Origin: Ruminococcus flavefaciens
GTDB lineage: Bacteria; Bacillota; Clostridia; Oscillospirales; Ruminococcaceae
Assembly (NCBI RefSeq): GCF_900108555.1
Contig: NZ_FNWV01000003.1
Coordinates: 62,334-126,333 of the forward strand
Length of the DNA: 64,000 nt
Reading direction: 5' to 3'
Part shown: piece after piece, positions 41,170-49,217 of the stretch
Position numbering within the stretch: the stretch's first letter is position 1
How the letters are laid out: every line of letters begins with the position of its first letter
Notes under the pieces: generated by a model
What the model saw: the letters and a program-made list of their open reading frames with translations, nothing else
What the model was told of the DNA's origin: nothing
The model's database searches: none
Translations under genes and position numbers: made by a program

Positions 41170-42129
41170 TCAGTTTGCACTTGCAAAAACAGGCTTGGCA
41201 GCACTGCGCTCAAGATGTTTGTATATCTCAAGCCATATGTTTTTGCCGGGTTCACTTTTTCTTATCCGCTCCCTGCGTACAGGGTCAAAGAAGCTCTTGA
41301 ACTCTTCAAGCTCGTTGAGGAAACTGTCATTATACTTCCTCAGCATAGTATCAAGGTTATCTTTCCATTCGATATAACGCTTGACATCGTAGTTCTCCTT
41401 TTCGTAAAGGTGAAGAACCGCAACCTTTGGATTATATATGATATCCACACCGTTTTTCATCATACGGTAGCCAAACTCCCAGTCCTCTATTTCCTGCTCT
41501 CGGAAATTCTCATCAATACCGCCGTATCTTCTGATACATTCCATAGGGATAGAGAGATTAGATGTCTGAGTGAATATCATCTTATACTGGACCTTATCAA
41601 AATCATAGCTGTAAGGCTCAAGCATTTTCAGACGGATATCCTTAATGAAATAATAGCTCTTTTTCTTGTCAAGCCCGTATTTCTCAGGCTCTGTGAGCCA
41701 GTAACGGATACCATTCCTGAATAACTCTCTGTTTTCGTAGAATACCTTGTCATCGTCCTCAAAGACTTCCTTTGTAAGACCAAACTGCATTATCGGTCTG
41801 CCGCACTTTTTATATGTGTCATAGTGCCCTGAAACGAAGTTCCTTGAAGCTATCTCATCTCCGTTGAGGAATATAAGAAGTTCGCCCGAAGCTCTTCTTA
41901 TTCCCTGATTTTTTGCCTGACCTATCCTGCCGTTGGGAAGTGCAAAACAGCGGACTCTGACTTTCGGCTCATAATTTGCGATATACTCCGCAAGTTCGTT
42001 GCCTTCGCCGTAGTTTACGAAGATAAGCTCGTATTCTTCATGGTTGAAGTCCTGGTTCTCGAGTGAATGAAATACTCTGATGGCTCTGTCGGTAGAGTAA
42101 GAATAGGGTATTATTATGCTGCATTTCAT
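41170..42129 (-). CDS. Family 2 glycosyltransferase
   Basis: 319 aa, GT-A fold. Nucleotide-sugar binding N-terminus (KCSIIIPYSYSTDRAIRVFHSL), acidic metal motif at LIFLNGDEIAS and the acceptor-site ED in EQEIEDWEFGYRM. No TM, so it works in the cytoplasm or at the inner face of the membrane, on an unknown glycan. It is transcribed from a promoter with a LytTR-type site, suggesting quorum- or peptide-controlled surface polysaccharide or glycosylation. Confidence 0.85.
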   Translation of the reverse strand: MKCSIIIPYSYSTDRAIRVFHSLENQDFNHEEYELIFVNYGEGNELAEYIANYEPKVRVRCFALPNGRIGQAKNQGIRRASGELLIFLNGDEIASRNFVSGHYDTYKKCGRPIMQFGLTKEVFEDDDKVFYENRELFRNGIRYWLTEPEKYGLDKKKSYYFIKDIRLKMLEPYSYDFDKVQYKMIFTQTSNLSIPMECIRRYGGIDENFREQEIEDWEFGYRMMKNGVDIIYNPKVAVLHLYEKENYDVKRYIEWKDNLDTMLRKYNDSFLNELEEFKSFFDPVRRERIRKSEPGKNIWLEIYKHLERSAAKPVFASAN

Positions 42130-42230
42130 AGTTAAATTCTCCTGTCAATATCTTTTTTTACGGTATCCCCATACCGTTTTAAGTAATCCCCTGCTTTGAA
42201 AGCAGATACATAACAACCATAACTGTACCT

Positions 42231-42300
42231 ATTATAGCGTTAATTGGGTGTAAATTTCAATAAAAATGCGCGAAGTGTAATTTTTAAGCGTGAAATGTAC
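42231..42300 (-). promoter_or_regulatory. GT2 promoter with LytTR-type direct repeat
   Basis: On the minus strand two repeats (TACATTTCACGC and TACACTTCGCGC, period 20 bp; plus coordinates 42289-42300 and 42269-42280), then 7 bp, TTGAAA (42256-42261), 19 bp, TATAAT (42231-42236). The over-long spacer recalls AgrA-dependent promoters. The leader that follows has two hairpins (CTGCTTT / AAAGCAG; ACGGTAT / ATACCGT). Confidence 0.75.
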
Positions 42301-42476
42301 GCTTTTGTTCATAGTTCATTCACTTTTTTACACTATCCTCCCTACAAACCATTGACAAAGTGTGAATATCATAGTATAATTAAATCGTTATATGACAGAA
42401 TGTGCAATCAACCGTTCTACGTTGTTTTTGTCATTTTTTTGAACATCAGAACGGTCGTGTCAAGGGGGATCAAAAT

Positions 42477-43190
42477 TTGAATATCGCAATTTGCGACGAC
42501 GAACAAAGATATATTACTAAAGTTAAAGAAGACCTTATTGCTCTCCAGTCATATGAGAATGAGTTCACCTTTTTTGAATTCAAAACAGGCAGAGAGCTGA
42601 TACTGGATTTTACCGCGGGTAAATATGCCGTTATTATCCTCGATATCCAGATGAAAGGTCTCAACGGCGTTGAAACAGCCCGTTTTCTCAGAGATATCGA
42701 CGAAAAGGTAATAATCATATTTCTGACCAGCTATGAGAAATTCGCCGTTCAGGGCTATGAGGTAAGAGCTTTCAGGTATATACTGAAAAATCAGCCCCGT
42801 TCTATATATATGAAGCAGCTAAGCGATGCTGTACATGAGTATTACCGCAATACAAGGTACGTCATAGCTACTGCTGACGGCAGCACCAAGGAAGAAAAGC
42901 TTCCTACAGATGACATCATATATATAGAGGTATTTTCACATAAACTGCTTATACACGCAAAAAAAGGCAAATTCTTCACAAAGGGAACGCTTTCCGAGAT
43001 AGAAACGCAGTTTGCCGACCTGCTATTTGCACGTCTTGATAAAAGCAGTATCGTGAATATCATAAATATTGATTACATACGGAAAAATGAAATAATTCTG
43101 ATAAACGGAGAAACTCTCTTCGCAAGCAGAAACCATATCAAAAACATCAAACAGTGTTTTATGGATTACAGCAGAAGCAGGTGGAGCTGA
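42477..43190 (+). CDS. LytTR-family response regulator
   Basis: 237 aa. Receiver (CDDEQRY acidic pair, phospho-Asp in VIILDIQMKGLNG, Lys in RYILKNQ) and a LytTR DNA-binding domain (DIIYIEVFSHKLLIHAKKG, ARLDKSSIVNI, RNHIKNIKQ). A TTG start at 42477 is chosen because AGGGGGATC lies 8 bp before it; no nearer ATG preserves the receiver. It is 1 bp before the kinase gene. Probably activates the repeats at 42269 and 44739. Confidence 0.9.
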   Translation: MNIAICDDEQRYITKVKEDLIALQSYENEFTFFEFKTGRELILDFTAGKYAVIILDIQMKGLNGVETARFLRDIDEKVIIIFLTSYEKFAVQGYEVRAFRYILKNQPRSIYMKQLSDAVHEYYRNTRYVIATADGSTKEEKLPTDDIIYIEVFSHKLLIHAKKGKFFTKGTLSEIETQFADLLFARLDKSSIVNIINIDYIRKNEIILINGETLFASRNHIKNIKQCFMDYSRSRWS

Positions 43191-43191
43191 G

Positions 43192-44466
43192 ATGAGATCT
43201 TCCCAATTAATCATAGAAACTATCAATTGTCTGCTCGATGCCGGTCTTATCATATTCTACCTTTTTCTTATAATGAAAAAGGAATGCAGGTATCCTCTTA
43301 AATTTCTCATCGTCCCTGCTGTCGGATTTTTCGGCATCTTCGTGGCTCTGACCTTTACTGATGTATCTCCGTGGATCAAGCTTGGAATTGCTGTTACAAT
43401 GATGATGCTTACCTCATTTGTGATGTTTGAGAGCAAAATCCGAAGTATCATATTCTACTGTCTGCTGTTCGCTGTTGTGCTGCTTGTGGCGGAGATCGCA
43501 CCTGCCGCTATTCTGAACATAATGAATATAGGTGCTACAGAGCACAATACCTCATCAGGCTTCGGAAGATACATATGTATGGCTATCGGAAAGGTATTCT
43601 GCTTCTGGGCAGCAATATATATCGCGGAATATCTCAAACCCAAGCAAAGGGATATCCCTTTCAGGAACTGGCTGCTGGTGATATTCGTTCCTTTGCTGAG
43701 CCTTATAATACTCAACAGCATCTTCATCACCGCAGAGCTTGCTCCGCGCAGGTCACTGATGTATCTGTTGTCTGTTGCGGGAATATTCCTGCTGAATATT
43801 TTTGTTTTCGACTTCTTCGATACTTATTCCAATTCCATCGAGCTGAAGCTCATGGAACAGCGTCTTAAATCGGAGGAAGAAAACTACAGGCTCATTGAGG
43901 AGAAATACACCGAGATACGTCAGCTCAAGCACGATATCAGTAATCAGCTTGCTGCTGCAAGAAGAATGTTCAAGCAGGGCTCAGGTCCTGAGGCTATCGC
44001 GCATCTCAACAAGCTCTATCAGAAGCTTTCCGCTGCGAGCCGTATCTGCTATACGGGTATCTCCTCTGTTGACGCTATCGTTAATATGAAGTGGAAACAG
44101 GCTCTTCTGAACAATATACAGTTCTCATGCAAGGTAATAATCACCGATAAAATGGATATAGACGATCTTCCGCTGTGCCGAATAATCGCAAATCTCCTCG
44201 ACAATGCCATTGAAGGTGTGCTCCGTTCATCTTCGGAAGAAAAATTCATCTATATATCCATTGTACAGAACGATAACAAGCTGAGGATATGCGTAATGAA
44301 TTCCTCTGACGAGGTAGATACCGAAAACCTTACAACTAAAAAAACAGGTGTCGGTCACGGCATAGGCGTGAGCAGTATCCGCGAAGCCGTCGATCAGCTG
44401 GACGGTATCCTCTCTTTCAAATACGAAAAAGAAATATTTACAGCCGATATTATGATAGCATATTAA
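43192..44466 (+). CDS. GHKL sensor histidine kinase (AgrC/VirS-like)
   Basis: 424 aa. Six or so N-terminal TMs (to about residue 205) as in peptide-sensing kinases, a coiled linker, H-box RQLKHDISNQLAAARR, N-box RIIANLLDNAIEGV and a G box VGHGIGVSSIREAV. Partner of the LytTR regulator. No AgrD-like pheromone precursor or AgrB protease was found beside it, so the signal may be made elsewhere. Confidence 0.9.
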   Translation: MRSSQLIIETINCLLDAGLIIFYLFLIMKKECRYPLKFLIVPAVGFFGIFVALTFTDVSPWIKLGIAVTMMMLTSFVMFESKIRSIIFYCLLFAVVLLVAEIAPAAILNIMNIGATEHNTSSGFGRYICMAIGKVFCFWAAIYIAEYLKPKQRDIPFRNWLLVIFVPLLSLIILNSIFITAELAPRRSLMYLLSVAGIFLLNIFVFDFFDTYSNSIELKLMEQRLKSEEENYRLIEEKYTEIRQLKHDISNQLAAARRMFKQGSGPEAIAHLNKLYQKLSAASRICYTGISSVDAIVNMKWKQALLNNIQFSCKVIITDKMDIDDLPLCRIIANLLDNAIEGVLRSSSEEKFIYISIVQNDNKLRICVMNSSDEVDTENLTTKKTGVGHGIGVSSIREAVDQLDGILSFKYEKEIFTADIMIAY

Positions 44467-44490
44467 CGCGAAAACTTATATAGTAATTTT

Positions 44491-44536
44491 AAAGCCATAG
44501 TACTTCTGAATTATACATAAGAAGTACTATGGCTTT
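44491..44536 (+). terminator. Long terminator hairpin after GHKL kinase
   Basis: A 17-bp perfect stem, AAAGCCATAGTACTTCT (44491-44507) / AGAAGTACTATGGCTTT (44520-44536), ending in TTTT. Confidence 0.85.
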
Positions 44537-44738
44537 TGATATAATTATGAGTTAGGCTCGGAACGCCGAGGGTGACACTTCCTACAGTGAAACATTTGAA
44601 GTTTATGCGTAATTGACGGGTGAGCGGAACTTGACCCTACAGAGCATTCATGTTATTTACATCGTAAAACTCGGACGACCAATGGTCGTCCCTACAACTG
44701 CGACGTTAAATGTTAACGAATAATGAACAAAAATGCGC
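44537..44738. repeat. Intergenic stretch with short hairpins ending CCTACA
   Basis: About 200 bp with no gene. It holds three short elements ending in CCTACA (at about 44560-44594, 44618-44643 and 44669-44696; the last is the palindrome GGACGACCAATGGTCGTCC). The same ending appears at 16135 and, inverted, at 62449. Confidence 0.5.
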
Positions 44739-44806
44739 ATTTCACGCTAAAAAAGTACATTTCACGCAAAAGTATTGATTTATGCCGTTTTATACGCTAT
44801 TATATA
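44739..44806 (+). promoter_or_regulatory. LytTR-type site and promoter of a structured RNA
   Basis: ATTTCACGC at 44739-44747 and 44759-44767, 20 bp apart; 7 bp later TTGATT (44775-44780), then TATTAT (44798-44803, spacer 17) or TATATA (44801-44806, spacer 20). Repeat sequence, period and distance to the -35 are the same as at the GT2 promoter. Confidence 0.75.
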
Positions 44807-44807
44807 A

Positions 44808-45038
44808 GATAATATCTGCTCCGTCTGTAAGCAGATATCTATTTACGGCTTTGAGCCGTAACGAACTCCGCTTAATTTGGCTTTGTCCCCTGCGGAGACC
44901 CTTGACACTTGGTCGTTCGGACTTCCCCCCTATACCGAATATGGAGTCTCCGTGATAGGAAATCTTACGCTGAAAACAATCTTTGTTTTCTTCTTGAAAT
45001 AATATAGCAAAAAACTCCCGAGGTACGGGAGCTTTTTT
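44808..45038 (+). ncRNA. Putative LytTR-controlled structured RNA
   Basis: About 220 nt from the predicted start to a terminator, with no credible ORF behind a ribosome site. Hairpins: ATCTGCT / AGCAGAT, TTACGGC / GCCGTAA, CTCCGC / GCGGAG, GAAAACAA / TTGTTTTC, then terminator CTCCCG / CGGGAG with TTTTTT (45015-45037). A regulatory RNA in the manner of RNAIII of the agr system is an inference from layout only. Confidence 0.55.
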
Positions 45039-45042
45039 GTTT

Positions 45043-46545
45043 TTATGACATTTTCTCGTTGAGTATCACAGATGAGAGGTTATAATCCCTAAGCTCGTCC
45101 TTGTCTGACCTGTGGCGCAGTATCTCTTCCTTTGTTACGACCTCTTCATTATACGCCGTAAGAACCGCATCATCGGACATTTTCAGCAGCGTTTTCGTAT
45201 CGAGCTCTTCAAGACTGCCCGATCTGTACATCTCGATATTATACTTTGCTATAACAGCTTCTGGGCGTGAAAAGCAAAGAATTCCGAACATAAGTACAAA
45301 TACCAGTGATATATCCCTCGATATCTTCATCTCGAACCTGAATTGCTTTATGATGATAAGTACGAATATTACTGCAAGGAGCACCATGAACCAGCTTGTG
45401 TAAAATCTCAGTGCTGTAAGTCCGTATCTGTTGATATACATTATCATTTTACTCATGGCTGTAGCTATAAGGATAAGAGTGAAAACGCTAATCATAACGC
45501 TGTAGAATTTCAGTGCAAAGGGCTTCTCTCTGCCTGCCTTCTTTGAGAAAAGGCTCATAAAGCAGGTGACTCCGAGGTTGATGAGTGCAATAGCAAAAAG
45601 CTCGAAAAAGCCGCGTCTTGCATAGTCTGCATAGGTAAAGCCCTCGGGGAGCGAATTCGTAAAGGCTGAAAGGAAATATCCTGCCTGAGAAATGAAGAAC
45701 AGAACATAAAGCACACATATGGGCGTTACTGCGGTGTACACGATAAGGTTGCTCAGAAAGCGCATATTATACATTTTTTGTGTACACGCCTGCTCATCAA
45801 GGGCATTTAGAGCGTTGCGGTGAGCGTTTGAATACAACAGTCCGAAGAGGTACATTGAGCATGGCAGAGCTATTATGAGCTGAAGGGCAGTGTCCCAGAA
45901 ACCGTTACCGAAAATATTATTGAATATACCGTTCAACATTCGTTCAAGACCATCGTCAGCCGACATGAGCAGAGCTGCAACTACTGCCGTAAGAGGTACA
46001 GTAATGAGGAGTCCAATAAATATGTATCTTGCGTTAGAAGCCTTTTTGGAATTTGAAAGCATATCCGAGGTTATTTTGCCCTGTGTGCCGAAATGTGAGA
46101 AAGGATATTCAAACACAGCCTTGCACATGGCATAGGGCAGAAAGCGATCTATATTCCTGTTGGAAGCTCCCACAGAGTATACAAAATATGCTCCTGCTCC
46201 GATGAGAAATACAACATCAAGGTCTTTTATGAGAGTATTTGCAGTGATCGAAAATACAGTACTGAAAATATAAAGTACGGCTGCAAGCAGCTTATTGAAG
46301 CGTGAAAACTCACATTCCTTTTTCTTCAAGTAAATTATCGCCGCGGAAATGACAGCAATGAAAAGTCCCGTAGTGACAAATCCCATTACATGAAACAGCA
46401 CATATCTCACGAAACAAAACGCCGCTATCATCGCAAATACCGAGATCACAGCGTCTGCCCTTGTGTATTCGGGCTTTTCCGTTTCATCGTGCTGAGCAAC
46501 AAAGGCATTGCTCTCATTAAATCCGCTAAGCATATTATTCTCCAT
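45043..46545 (-). CDS. DUF4173 polytopic membrane protein
   Basis: 500 aa, about 11-12 TMs. The phrase FTYADYARRGFFELFAIALIN is a hallmark of the DUF4173/DUF4153 family (function unknown). The soluble C-terminal tail includes SLEELDTKTLLKMSDDAVL. ATG 46545 behind GGAGGAG. It overlaps the upstream membrane-protein gene by 11 bp and is the last of a six-gene operon headed by DUF2975 and an XRE regulator. Confidence 0.8.
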   Translation of the reverse strand: MENNMLSGFNESNAFVAQHDETEKPEYTRADAVISVFAMIAAFCFVRYVLFHVMGFVTTGLFIAVISAAIIYLKKKECEFSRFNKLLAAVLYIFSTVFSITANTLIKDLDVVFLIGAGAYFVYSVGASNRNIDRFLPYAMCKAVFEYPFSHFGTQGKITSDMLSNSKKASNARYIFIGLLITVPLTAVVAALLMSADDGLERMLNGIFNNIFGNGFWDTALQLIIALPCSMYLFGLLYSNAHRNALNALDEQACTQKMYNMRFLSNLIVYTAVTPICVLYVLFFISQAGYFLSAFTNSLPEGFTYADYARRGFFELFAIALINLGVTCFMSLFSKKAGREKPFALKFYSVMISVFTLILIATAMSKMIMYINRYGLTALRFYTSWFMVLLAVIFVLIIIKQFRFEMKISRDISLVFVLMFGILCFSRPEAVIAKYNIEMYRSGSLEELDTKTLLKMSDDAVLTAYNEEVVTKEEILRHRSDKDELRDYNLSSVILNEKMS

Positions 46546-46930
46546 AATAGTCTCCTCCGTTTTGAAGCATCTCTGCTTCTTCTTTTTTTCCTTTTCTGTA
46601 TACTCTTAACCCCGTTATCAGCGGTATGGGCATAAAAAATATAACAGCAATGATCTCCGCAGCTGCCATGATAGAGCCATATTCCTCATTTGCTATATCC
46701 CTTGCCAGATATGCAGTCATCAGAAAGGTGATAAATACGGCTGTGCCCGAGTACCATACATAAGGTCTTGCAAAGCAGTCAAATGACATGACTATTGCAG
46801 TCACAAGGCTGCACAGGAAGTTTATAACGCAGTACACCGTCACAAACATCATCAGCGGCATAAATATCAGCATCGTTGTCAGCAATGACATAAAAAACCA
46901 GTAACGCACCTTTTTCCATTGCTCTTTCAT
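46535..46930 (-). CDS. Small membrane protein, about 131 aa
   Basis: Four predicted TMs and short loops; not recognised beyond this. Start ATG 46930 behind GGGGGGAGC. It is in the middle of the DUF2975-to-DUF4173 operon and overlaps the DUF4173 gene, so coupled expression is likely. Confidence 0.7.
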   Translation of the reverse strand: MKEQWKKVRYWFFMSLLTTMLIFMPLMMFVTVYCVINFLCSLVTAIVMSFDCFARPYVWYSGTAVFITFLMTAYLARDIANEEYGSIMAAAEIIAVIFFMPIPLITGLRVYRKGKKEEAEMLQNGGDYYGE

Positions 46931-46944
46931 TTTGCTCCCCCCGT

Positions 46945-47238
46945 TCACGCTATAAGAAAATAGTCGATACCGTACAGCATAAGTGCCGCCAGCAATACCC
47001 TGTAGACTGCCATAACAGCTCCCACTGACTTAGGGATAAATTCGTCCTTGAAGTAGAGACGCTTGAAGCCTATGGGTATTACAGCTGTTATAAGAGCGAT
47101 TATACCTGCGATATTCAGGTATTCACTGCCCCCTGCGCACAGCACCGAGCAGATGAGAAAATCAAATACACATAGAGCTATGTCTATGCCGTAGGTATAT
47201 CTCAGTTCATGTACCTTTGCAGCTGCCGTTTTTTTCAT
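46945..47238 (-). CDS. Small membrane protein, about 97 aa
   Basis: Three predicted TMs (ALCVFDFLICSVLCAGG, IAGIIALITAVIPIG, VLLAALMLYGIDYFL) after a short basic N-terminus. ATG 47238 behind TAGGAGGG. Function unknown. Part of the same operon; similar in shape to the next gene product but not in sequence. Confidence 0.65.
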   Translation of the reverse strand: MKKTAAAKVHELRYTYGIDIALCVFDFLICSVLCAGGSEYLNIAGIIALITAVIPIGFKRLYFKDEFIPKSVGAVMAVYRVLLAALMLYGIDYFLIA

Positions 47239-47335
47239 ACCGATCCCTCCTAAAAGACCTATTATAAATATCTGCATACTATGTTTAGAGCTTGCCCCCG
47301 TGTGCGGAAATACGTTACCCCGTATTATTTCCGCC

Positions 47336-47716
47336 TTATTCTATTGTTATCTGTATCTCCCGCGAAAAGACTTTTCTGTGTGCCCTTGCATATATCATGA
47401 CATTGAGATTTCCAGTTTTTTCACCTATAATGAGCGAGCTTCCGTCACTCATTATTGTAAGCTTTTCATATCCGCCGTTCTCCCACCGAGCACTTGATAT
47501 CTCTTTATCTATACAGTTTTCAAATTCAGCTAAATCGCTCAGTTTAACCTCTGAATGCGGTGGAAATATCAGCTGTTCCTTTACGGTAACAACAGGCTCT
47601 TCTTTCATATAATGCGCTATCTTGTATGCCTCATAGCCTGCAATAAACAGTCCGCACACGAACAGCACCGCTACTATGAGCTTTAATATCCGCCATATCT
47701 GACATATTACCCTCAT
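47336..47716 (-). CDS. Single-pass membrane protein, 126 aa
   Basis: One TM at about 12-30, then an extracytoplasmic beta-rich domain of about 90 residues (LIFPPHSEVKLSDLAEFENC, KLTIMSDGSSLIIGEKTG). Not recognised. It lies between the XRE regulator and the small membrane proteins of the operon. Confidence 0.65.
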   Translation of the reverse strand: MRVICQIWRILKLIVAVLFVCGLFIAGYEAYKIAHYMKEEPVVTVKEQLIFPPHSEVKLSDLAEFENCIDKEISSARWENGGYEKLTIMSDGSSLIIGEKTGNLNVMIYARAHRKVFSREIQITIE

Positions 47717-47728
47717 ATCCTGCCTCCT

Positions 47729-47935
47729 TTACTCTCGCCTGTATTCGAGAATATCCCCCGGCTGACAGTCAAGCTCTTCACATATTTTTTCAAGAGTCGA
47801 AAATCTTACAGCCTTTGCCTTGCCTGTTTTCAGTATGGAAAGATTTGCAGTGGTTATGCCTACTCTTTCTGCAAGCTCCTGAGAGGACATCTTCCGCTTC
47901 GCCATCATTACATCAAGATTTACTATGATCGGCAT
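47729..47935 (-). CDS. XRE-family regulator (YozG-like)
   Basis: 68 aa, a single helix-turn-helix (SSQELAERVGITTANLSIL, STLEKICEELDCQPGDILEY). ATG 47935 is preferred because GAGGAGGTG precedes it by 6-7 bp. It is paired with the DUF2975 membrane protein upstream (13-bp gap), a combination known from Bacillus yozG and many Clostridia. Probably regulates its own operon. Confidence 0.85.
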   Translation of the reverse strand: MPIIVNLDVMMAKRKMSSQELAERVGITTANLSILKTGKAKAVRFSTLEKICEELDCQPGDILEYRRE

Positions 47936-47948
47936 GGAAAACACCTCC

Positions 47949-48416
47949 TCATATAGTAAAGTCGTTTTCCGACTTTATCTCTACAGCCTTTTCAAACACG
48001 TTTTTCAGTACGCGCATGATAAGCCCGAACATTATAGCCACCATTCCTACAAAGGCAAATATGGAGCTCCACAGCCCGAATATGATGCATACAGCTCCTG
48101 CTGCCATACATATCCACGATATCCTGCGCAGACAGCTGGTATTCTTAGGTATGAACACCTCGTCCTTTCTGATATTGCCAAGAAGTACGTGCAAATTCCA
48201 GAGTGCTGCCAATGCAAGTGCATCGCATACATAAAGGGTAATGCACATAGGCAGATACATTGTCTCTCTGTCAAGTATGCCTGCGGCTTCTACCGTCATT
48301 TCGTACTGATACCATTCGGCTATGGTAGGTATAAAAAAGGCAACAAATACAGCCACACCTGCTGCCGCTATGGTAAGTACACGGGATAAAAATAGAGATC
48401 TGTTGTTATTCCACAT
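47949..48416 (-). CDS. DUF2975 membrane protein
   Basis: 155 aa with four TMs. The terminal VFEKAVEIKSENDFTI is the typical DUF2975 ending. Function unknown; nearly always found with a YozG-type XRE protein, as here. First gene of the operon. Confidence 0.85.
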   Translation of the reverse strand: MWNNNRSLFLSRVLTIAAAGVAVFVAFFIPTIAEWYQYEMTVEAAGILDRETMYLPMCITLYVCDALALAALWNLHVLLGNIRKDEVFIPKNTSCLRRISWICMAAGAVCIIFGLWSSIFAFVGMVAIMFGLIMRVLKNVFEKAVEIKSENDFTI

Positions 48417-48462
48417 ATATCGTCGCTCCTCTTAGTTTTTACAGTTTTCTTACTGTGACTAT

Positions 48463-48491
48463 AGTATAGCACATAAAATATCATTTGTCAA
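48463..48491 (-). promoter_or_regulatory. Promoter of DUF2975/XRE/DUF4173 operon
   Basis: TTGACA (48486-48491), 17 bp, TATACT (48463-48468), followed by ACAGT / ACTGT arms near the start. Confidence 0.8.
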
Positions 48492-48538
48492 TAGAAAATT
48501 ATCGTTTTTCAATAATTTTTTTCTGTTTTTCAAAATCA

Positions 48539-48567
48539 TTGTTTTTTTTGCGAAAAAATGGTATAAT
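48539..48567 (+). promoter_or_regulatory. Promoter of ECF sigma gene (48639)
   Basis: TTGTTT (48539-48544), 17 bp, TATAAT (48562-48567). A housekeeping-type promoter, with no obvious ECF-type one. Confidence 0.65.
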
Positions 48568-48638
48568 AAAGTGTCTGAAATAGGTCAATTCATTCGATTA
48601 TTTTTATTGAATGCATTCAAAAAAAGGAGGAATTTCTG

Positions 48639-49217
48639 ATGACAGATGCCGAACTAAAAGAGCTTATGTCTCAGTCTGTACCAAAATGTCACAGAGCGGT
48701 CTTTGATCTATACTGTAACTATGTCTACGCGATAGTTATAGATATCCTCAGAAATTGTGGGACTCGTGAGGATATAGAGGATTGTGTCAGTGATATATTC
48801 ATGAAGCTTTATAAGCGTTTTGACGTAAATACTGACTTTTCAGGTAACCTCAAGGGATACATAGGTACTATATCAAGGAATACAGCTATAGACGCTTTCC
48901 GCAGACTCAGCGTCCATAACAACAGGAATTTCTCTATAGATGAAAACAACATGGAAGAATTGCGTTCTGATGACTCATTAATGGAAAACTCGGAAAAAAA
49001 GGAACAATCACGTATCATTCTCGGAAAAATCAAGGAATTGGGAGAGCCAGACTCAACTATTATTATCCAACAGTATTATTACAACAGGACAGCTAAAGAG
49101 ATCGCTGAGAGTATTTCTATGTCATCTGCTGCCGTTCAGAAGCGCAGCAGCCGCGCAAAACAAAGACTCAAACTGCTCCTCGCAGAAGCAGGCATTGGCA
49201 AGGAGGGGTTGATTTGA
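48639..49217 (+). CDS. ECF-type RNA polymerase sigma factor
   Basis: 192 aa. Region 2 (LYCNYVYAIVIDIL, DCVSDIFMKLYKRF) and region 4 (YYYNRTAKEIAESISMSSAA, KRSSRAKQRLKLLL) are clear. ATG behind AAGGAGG. It overlaps the next gene, a membrane-anchored protein with the layout of a cognate anti-sigma factor. Confidence 0.9.
   Translation: MTDAELKELMSQSVPKCHRAVFDLYCNYVYAIVIDILRNCGTREDIEDCVSDIFMKLYKRFDVNTDFSGNLKGYIGTISRNTAIDAFRRLSVHNNRNFSIDENNMEELRSDDSLMENSEKKEQSRIILGKIKELGEPDSTIIIQQYYYNRTAKEIAESISMSSAAVQKRSSRAKQRLKLLLAEAGIGKEGLI

Noticed and set aside
42300..42476. An AgrD-like pheromone precursor between GT2 and the LytTR gene
   Set aside because: No short ORF with a ribosome site and an amphipathic leader was found in the 350-bp gap or after the kinase gene.
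44782..44955. A 57-codon open frame through the region of the structured RNA
   Set aside because: Its ATG lies upstream of the predicted transcription start and has no ribosome site; the translation has no recognisable features.
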